Shown here: piece after piece, positions 33,277 to 35,806 of the stretch
How the letters are laid out: each line of letters opens with the position of its first letter
Position numbering within the stretch: position 1 is the stretch's first letter
Program-made: the position numbers and the translations under genes
DNA from: Cellulomonas rhizosphaerae
GTDB lineage: Bacteria; Actinomycetota; Actinomycetes; Actinomycetales; Cellulomonadaceae
Length of the DNA: 35,806 nucleotides
Direction: 5' to 3'
NCBI RefSeq assembly: GCF_003470205.1
Contig: NZ_QWKP01000197.1
Location: 1-35,806 of the forward strand
The notes under the pieces: generated by a model
The model's input: only the letters and a program-made list of their open reading frames with translations
Databases searched by the model: none
Told to the model about the DNA's origin: nothing

Positions 33277-34248
33277 ATGTCGGCTGACCCCACCGGGCGC
33301 GCGCTCACGCTGCTCTCGCTGCTCCCGACCCACCGGTTCTGGCGCTGTGCGGAGCTCGCCGAGCGTCTCGACGTGACCGAGCGGACGGTGCGCCGCGACG
33401 TGGACCGTCTTCGTGAGCTCGGCTATCCCATCGCGGCCACCCCGGGCAGGTACGGGGGCTATCGCCTGGAGTCCGGAGCGCACATGCCGCCGCTCGTGGT
33501 CGACGACGACGAGGCCGTCGCGCTGGCGGTCGGGCTCCGCTACGCGGCCGTCGCCGCCATCGACGGCATGGAGGAGACGTCGCTGCGGGCTCTCACCAAG
33601 ATCGAGAACCTGCTGCCGCACCGACTGCGCAGGCGGGTGGCAGCCCTGCACTCCAGCGTGACATCCGTGCCGTCGCACACCACCTGGAACCCGGTCGACC
33701 CGGAGCTGCTCAGCGTCCTTGCGGCGGCGTGCCGCGACCACGAGCTCGCACGGTTCGACTACCGCACGGGCGAGGGCAGTGACGGTCGACGCCTGGTCGA
33801 GCCGCATCGGCTCGTCACTGCAGGCCGGCGGTGGTACCTCGTCGCGTGGGACAGGGACCGCGACGACTGGCGCACCTTCCGGCTCGACCGACTCGCGCGC
33901 CCATGGGCGACCTCGGGCCACTTCACGCCCCGCGAGATCCCCGGCGGGGACGCGGCAACGTACGTCGCCGGCGCTATCGGCTCGATCCCCCGTGAGCTGG
34001 TCGCCACGCTCGCGCTGGGCGCCGAGCTGGACGCCCTCACCGAGGTGCTCCGGTGGGTGGACCACGACGTGGTCGAGACCACGACGGGCGGCACGGTGAT
34101 CCAGATCCGTGGCGAGGATCTTGGGCGGCTAGCCATGACGGTCGCCCGCATCGCTCTCACCACATCGGTGCGGGTGATCGAACCCGACGATCTCGCACGC
34201 GCCGTCGAGCGCATCGGCGCCCACCTCACGCCCCAGCTTCGACCCTGA
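33277..34248 (+). CDS. HTH-WYL transcriptional regulator (YafY/DeoR-like)
   Basis: A 323-residue regulator. The N-terminal winged helix-turn-helix is RALTLLSLLPTHRFWRCAELAERLDV and RTVRRDVDRLRELGYPIAATPGRYGGYRL. The middle WYL domain (about 140-220) includes ELARFDYRTGEG, VEPHRLVTAGRRWYLVAWD (the W-Y-L core) and WRTFRLDRLA. A C-terminal WCX-like region follows (RWVDHDVVETTTGGTVIQIRGED, then DDLARAVERIGAHL). WYL domains bind nucleic acid or nucleotide ligands; PafB and PafC belong to the same superfamily, but this single-copy regulator beside a hydrolase is of the common local-regulator type. Start at 33277 is supported by CAGACT 6 nt upstream. Divergent from the epoxide hydrolase. Confidence 0.9.
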   Translation: MSADPTGRALTLLSLLPTHRFWRCAELAERLDVTERTVRRDVDRLRELGYPIAATPGRYGGYRLESGAHMPPLVVDDDEAVALAVGLRYAAVAAIDGMEETSLRALTKIENLLPHRLRRRVAALHSSVTSVPSHTTWNPVDPELLSVLAAACRDHELARFDYRTGEGSDGRRLVEPHRLVTAGRRWYLVAWDRDRDDWRTFRLDRLARPWATSGHFTPREIPGGDAATYVAGAIGSIPRELVATLALGAELDALTEVLRWVDHDVVETTTGGTVIQIRGEDLGRLAMTVARIALTTSVRVIEPDDLARAVERIGAHLTPQLRP

Positions 34249-34249
34249 C

Positions 34250-34355
34250 GCGGCGGCACGTGGGCGGCAAGATCCGACTCGGGGGCGTCGCTGCACGCGA
34301 CCAGGGTCAGCGCGAGGCAGCCGGCGACCACGGCCACGGTGCCGCGTGAGGTCAC
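34250..34355 (-). pseudogene. Truncated lipoprotein gene (N-terminal remnant)
   Basis: From GTG 34355, overlapping the DUF7144 stop as GTGA, the minus strand reads MTSRGTVAVVAGCLALTLVAC then SDAPESDLA: a clear lipoprotein signal peptide with lipobox LVAC. The frame then runs into the antisense of the WYL regulator and continues to a chance stop at 33759, losing protein-like character. The remaining ~35 codons are too few for a lipoprotein. I infer that the original gene was cut when the epoxide-hydrolase/WYL segment arrived. The 3' limit given is approximate. Confidence 0.7.
34272..34284 (+). repeat. Imperfect copy of the tRNA 3' end (possible att site remnant)
   Basis: ATCCGACTCGGGG here matches ATCCCACTCGGGG at 32115-32127 inside the tRNA T arm/acceptor in 12 of 13 bases, in the same orientation. 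The two copies flank the epoxide-hydrolase/WYL segment (2.16 kb) and this one sits at the break in the lipoprotein gene. It is suggestive of site-specific insertion, but short. Confidence 0.35.
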
Positions 34356-34744
34356 GCGACGATCTCGCGGCCGTGCGCCGTCAGCGCCCAGATGACGAAG
34401 ACGTCCAGGACGATGACGATGATGCTCCACCACGGGTAGTACGGCAGCCAGGCGAAGTTCACCACGATGCTGACGGAGGCCACGACCACGCCGACCGTCC
34501 TCGCCCAGACGGCACCGGCGAAGACGAAGATCCCCGCGAGGGCGACGACGATCCCGAGCAGCAGGTGGACCCATCCCCACGCGGTGACGTCGAACTCGAA
34601 GACCCACTTCGCCCCCGCCACGTAGAACGTGTCGTTGAACAGCGCCACGAGTCCCTGCATGGCTTGCACCACACCCGCGATGATCAGCATCGTCGCGGCG
34701 AACACGGTCAGTCCCACGGCAAACCCGTTGCGTCCTTCAGTCAC
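34352..34744 (-). CDS. DUF7144 family four-helix membrane protein
   Basis: A 130-residue integral membrane protein with four transmembrane segments, approximately residues 8-30 (FAVGLTVFAATMLIIAGVVQ), 55-78 (AWGWVHLLLGIVVALAGIFVF), 82-98 (ARTVGVVVASVSIVVNF) and 104-122 (WWSIIVIVLDVFVIWAL). ALFNDTFYV and the AWGWVHLLLG segment are typical of this actinobacterial family. The function is unknown. GTG 34744 is preceded by AAGGAG about 7 nt upstream. Its stop overlaps the start of the truncated lipoprotein gene (GTGA), so the two formed an operon. Confidence 0.85.
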   Translation of the reverse strand: MTEGRNGFAVGLTVFAATMLIIAGVVQAMQGLVALFNDTFYVAGAKWVFEFDVTAWGWVHLLLGIVVALAGIFVFAGAVWARTVGVVVASVSIVVNFAWLPYYPWWSIIVIVLDVFVIWALTAHGREIVA

Positions 34745-34937
34745 GGTCGGTCTCCTTCTCGATCACGCTGGTCGGCTGGCGGTCGCGGCGCCTCACGGAG
34801 CTCACGTGGCGATCGTCTCGGCGGCCCGGGTGGTCCCGCACTACCCCGGGCGGGGTGATCGTGCGTGAGCGTCGCGCCGTGCTCGACGCGCACGAGCCCG
34901 CCGGCACAACCTGCCCCCCGGCGATGACCGGGCCCAG

Positions 34938-34943
34938 TAGCCT
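34938..34943 (+). promoter_or_regulatory. Candidate -10 of the LPG-synthase/flippase-type gene
   Basis: TAGCCT, about 51 bp before ATG 34995. The 250-bp region 34745-34994 also contains GC-rich imperfect repeats (for example around 34826-34857), but I can name nothing else in it. Confidence 0.35.
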
Positions 34944-34994
34944 CGTCAGATCGCTGCCAGGCGACGTCGCGCACGATGTTCCCCAGGAGTCCAG

Positions 34995-35806
34995 ATGGTC
35001 AGACCGGTCGGGCCGCTGCCGCGCGCGCAGAGCCTCGTCCGCGTGTGGTCGTCGGCCGCCGACGCCCCTCGGCAGCGCCGCCAGACGGACATCCTGCTGC
35101 TGGCCGCATCCGTCGTCGCCCTCGGGGTGCTGTCCCTGGCTGCGCCGGGTCCGACCGGCGCCGATCACGCGCTCGCCACCCTGCTCGCGTGGCTCGAACC
35201 CGTGCTCGGCTGGCTGTGGGGTGTCGTCTACGCGGTCCTGACGCTGTGGGCCGTCGGTGTCGTGCTGCTCGCTGCGCTGAGCCGGGGGCGTCGTCGCCTC
35301 CTCGTGGACCAGGTGCTCGCCGCAGCCGTCGCCTACGGCGCAGCGTTGGCCGTCGGAGCAGTCGCCGGCACCGACCCCTCGGCCACCGCTCACGCCTTCG
35401 TGGCCTCCGGTCCCCCGGTCATCTACATCGCCACCCGGGTCGCCGTCATCACGGCGATCGTCGTCGCGGCGTCACCGCACCTCGCACGGCCGTGGCGGTA
35501 CGCGAGCCGGTTCGTGCTCGGCCTGGGGGCCTTGGCCGCCGTCGGGCTCCAGGCGACGAACCTGCTCGGCGCGGCCGCGGCGATCGCGGTCGGCGTCGCG
35601 GCGGCGGCAGCGGTCCACCTGGTGCTCGGGTCGCCGCCCGGACGGCTCAGCGACGAACAGGTGCGGCAGGCACTCCTCGACCTCGGGGTGCCGACGAGCG
35701 AGCTCACCTCGAGCGCGGGCCGAGCCGAGGCCGACAACGTGCTCGTCGGCCGCACGGCAGAGGGTGCAGCCGTCCTCGTCACGGTCTACGGCCGCGACGC
35801 GTGGGA
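34995..35806 (+). CDS. LPG-synthase-TM/kinase-like large membrane protein (partial, N-terminal 270 residues)
   Basis: An open frame with no stop from ATG 34995 to the window end. AGGAG lies 5 nt upstream of the ATG. After a basic start (MVRPVGPLPRAQSLVRVW) there are about six hydrophobic segments, roughly residues 35-50 (LLLAASVVALGVLSLA), 70-95 (WLWGVVYAVLTLWAVGVVLL), 105-120, 140-155 (VIYIATRVAVITAIVVAAS), 168-182 and 186-205. It then enters a soluble region: LSDEQVRQALLDLGVPTSEL, followed by VLVGRTAEGAAVLVTVYGRDAWD. I recognise this layout from long actinobacterial proteins combining N-terminal helices, a kinase-like domain (xVKVYGRDAWD) and a C-terminal lysylphosphatidylglycerol-synthase-type membrane region. 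The latter two would lie outside the window, so the call rests on recall. Confidence 0.72.
   Translation, partial: MVRPVGPLPRAQSLVRVWSSAADAPRQRRQTDILLLAASVVALGVLSLAAPGPTGADHALATLLAWLEPVLGWLWGVVYAVLTLWAVGVVLLAALSRGRRRLLVDQVLAAAVAYGAALAVGAVAGTDPSATAHAFVASGPPVIYIATRVAVITAIVVAASPHLARPWRYASRFVLGLGALAAVGLQATNLLGAAAAIAVGVAAAAAVHLVLGSPPGRLSDEQVRQALLDLGVPTSELTSSAGRAEADNVLVGRTAEGAAVLVTVYGRDAW

Noticed and set aside
33277..34248. The WYL regulator as PafB or PafC itself
   Set aside because: PafB and PafC are a tandem pair beside the Pup-proteasome genes; this is a single regulator divergent from a hydrolase, with a local palindrome that does not resemble the RecA-NDp element.
33759..34249. Continuation of the lipoprotein frame antisense to the WYL regulator, giving a possible 198-residue hybrid protein
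   Set aside because: After the signal peptide the translation is Arg/Ser-rich antisense sequence. A functional fusion is unlikely; I treat only the N-terminal piece as a gene remnant.

Overview
The window is about 36 kb of very GC-rich chromosome from a Gram-positive actinobacterium. The gene set and order (uvrC-rapZ-yvcK, uvrA, uvrB, coaE, rpsA, polA, a PdtaR-type ANTAR regulator), the DUF7144 protein and the actinobacterial promoter types point to Micrococcales. A Cellulomonas-like genus is my best guess, from overall feel only. Most of the window is core chromosome. I see no IS element, phage gene or CRISPR array, and no gene-free stretch exceeds about 250 bp.

Layout. (1) 1-7.8 kb: on the minus strand, uvrC-rapZ-yvcK are chained by ATGA overlaps, with yvcK cut by the window edge. 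A divergent OsmC-like gene follows, then uvrA with a coupled GNAT gene. (2) 7.9-12.4 kb: a GH15 glucosidase/trehalase coupled to a metallo-beta-lactamase-fold hydrolase, then a small accessory-looking patch (membrane hypothetical, Mrr-like degenerate nuclease, zinc-ribbon protein). (3) 12.4-15.5 kb: an aldo-keto reductase / acyl-CoA-dehydrogenase-like / serine beta-lactamase-like operon and a YciI-like gene. (4) 15.5-19.8 kb: TerC membrane protein under a yybP-ykoY (Mn2+) riboswitch, a VOC protein, uvrB and an unknown protein. (5) 19.9-23.4 kb: coaE, rpsA, pfkA. (6) 23.5-29.6 kb: a methyltransferase, acetate-permease-type symporter with DUF485 partner, polA and a PaaI thioesterase. (7) 29.6-32.2 kb: GNAT, an EEP-family phosphatase/nuclease, PdtaR and a tRNA. 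(8) 32.2-35.8 kb: an epoxide-hydrolase / WYL-regulator pair that appears inserted beside the tRNA and into a lipoprotein gene, a DUF7144 membrane protein, and the start of a large LPG-synthase/flippase-type membrane protein.

How genes work together. Four nucleotide-excision-repair genes (uvrA, uvrB, uvrC, polA) lie at four separate sites. Each has the same promoter architecture at its start codon: a RecA-NDp/PafBC-type element (TGTCRGTG, 8 nt, TAnnnT) with the start codon 6-7 nt after the -10. uvrA also has a LexA-type SOS box directly abutting that element. This is the main regulatory result of the window. More broadly, at least 14 genes have a -10 hexamer placed so that the mRNA should be leaderless.

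Other points of interest are a 74-nt class I tRNA body carrying a CAA (Leu) anticodon, layered control signals in front of terC, and a truncated lipoprotein gene whose broken end carries an imperfect copy of the tRNA 3' end.
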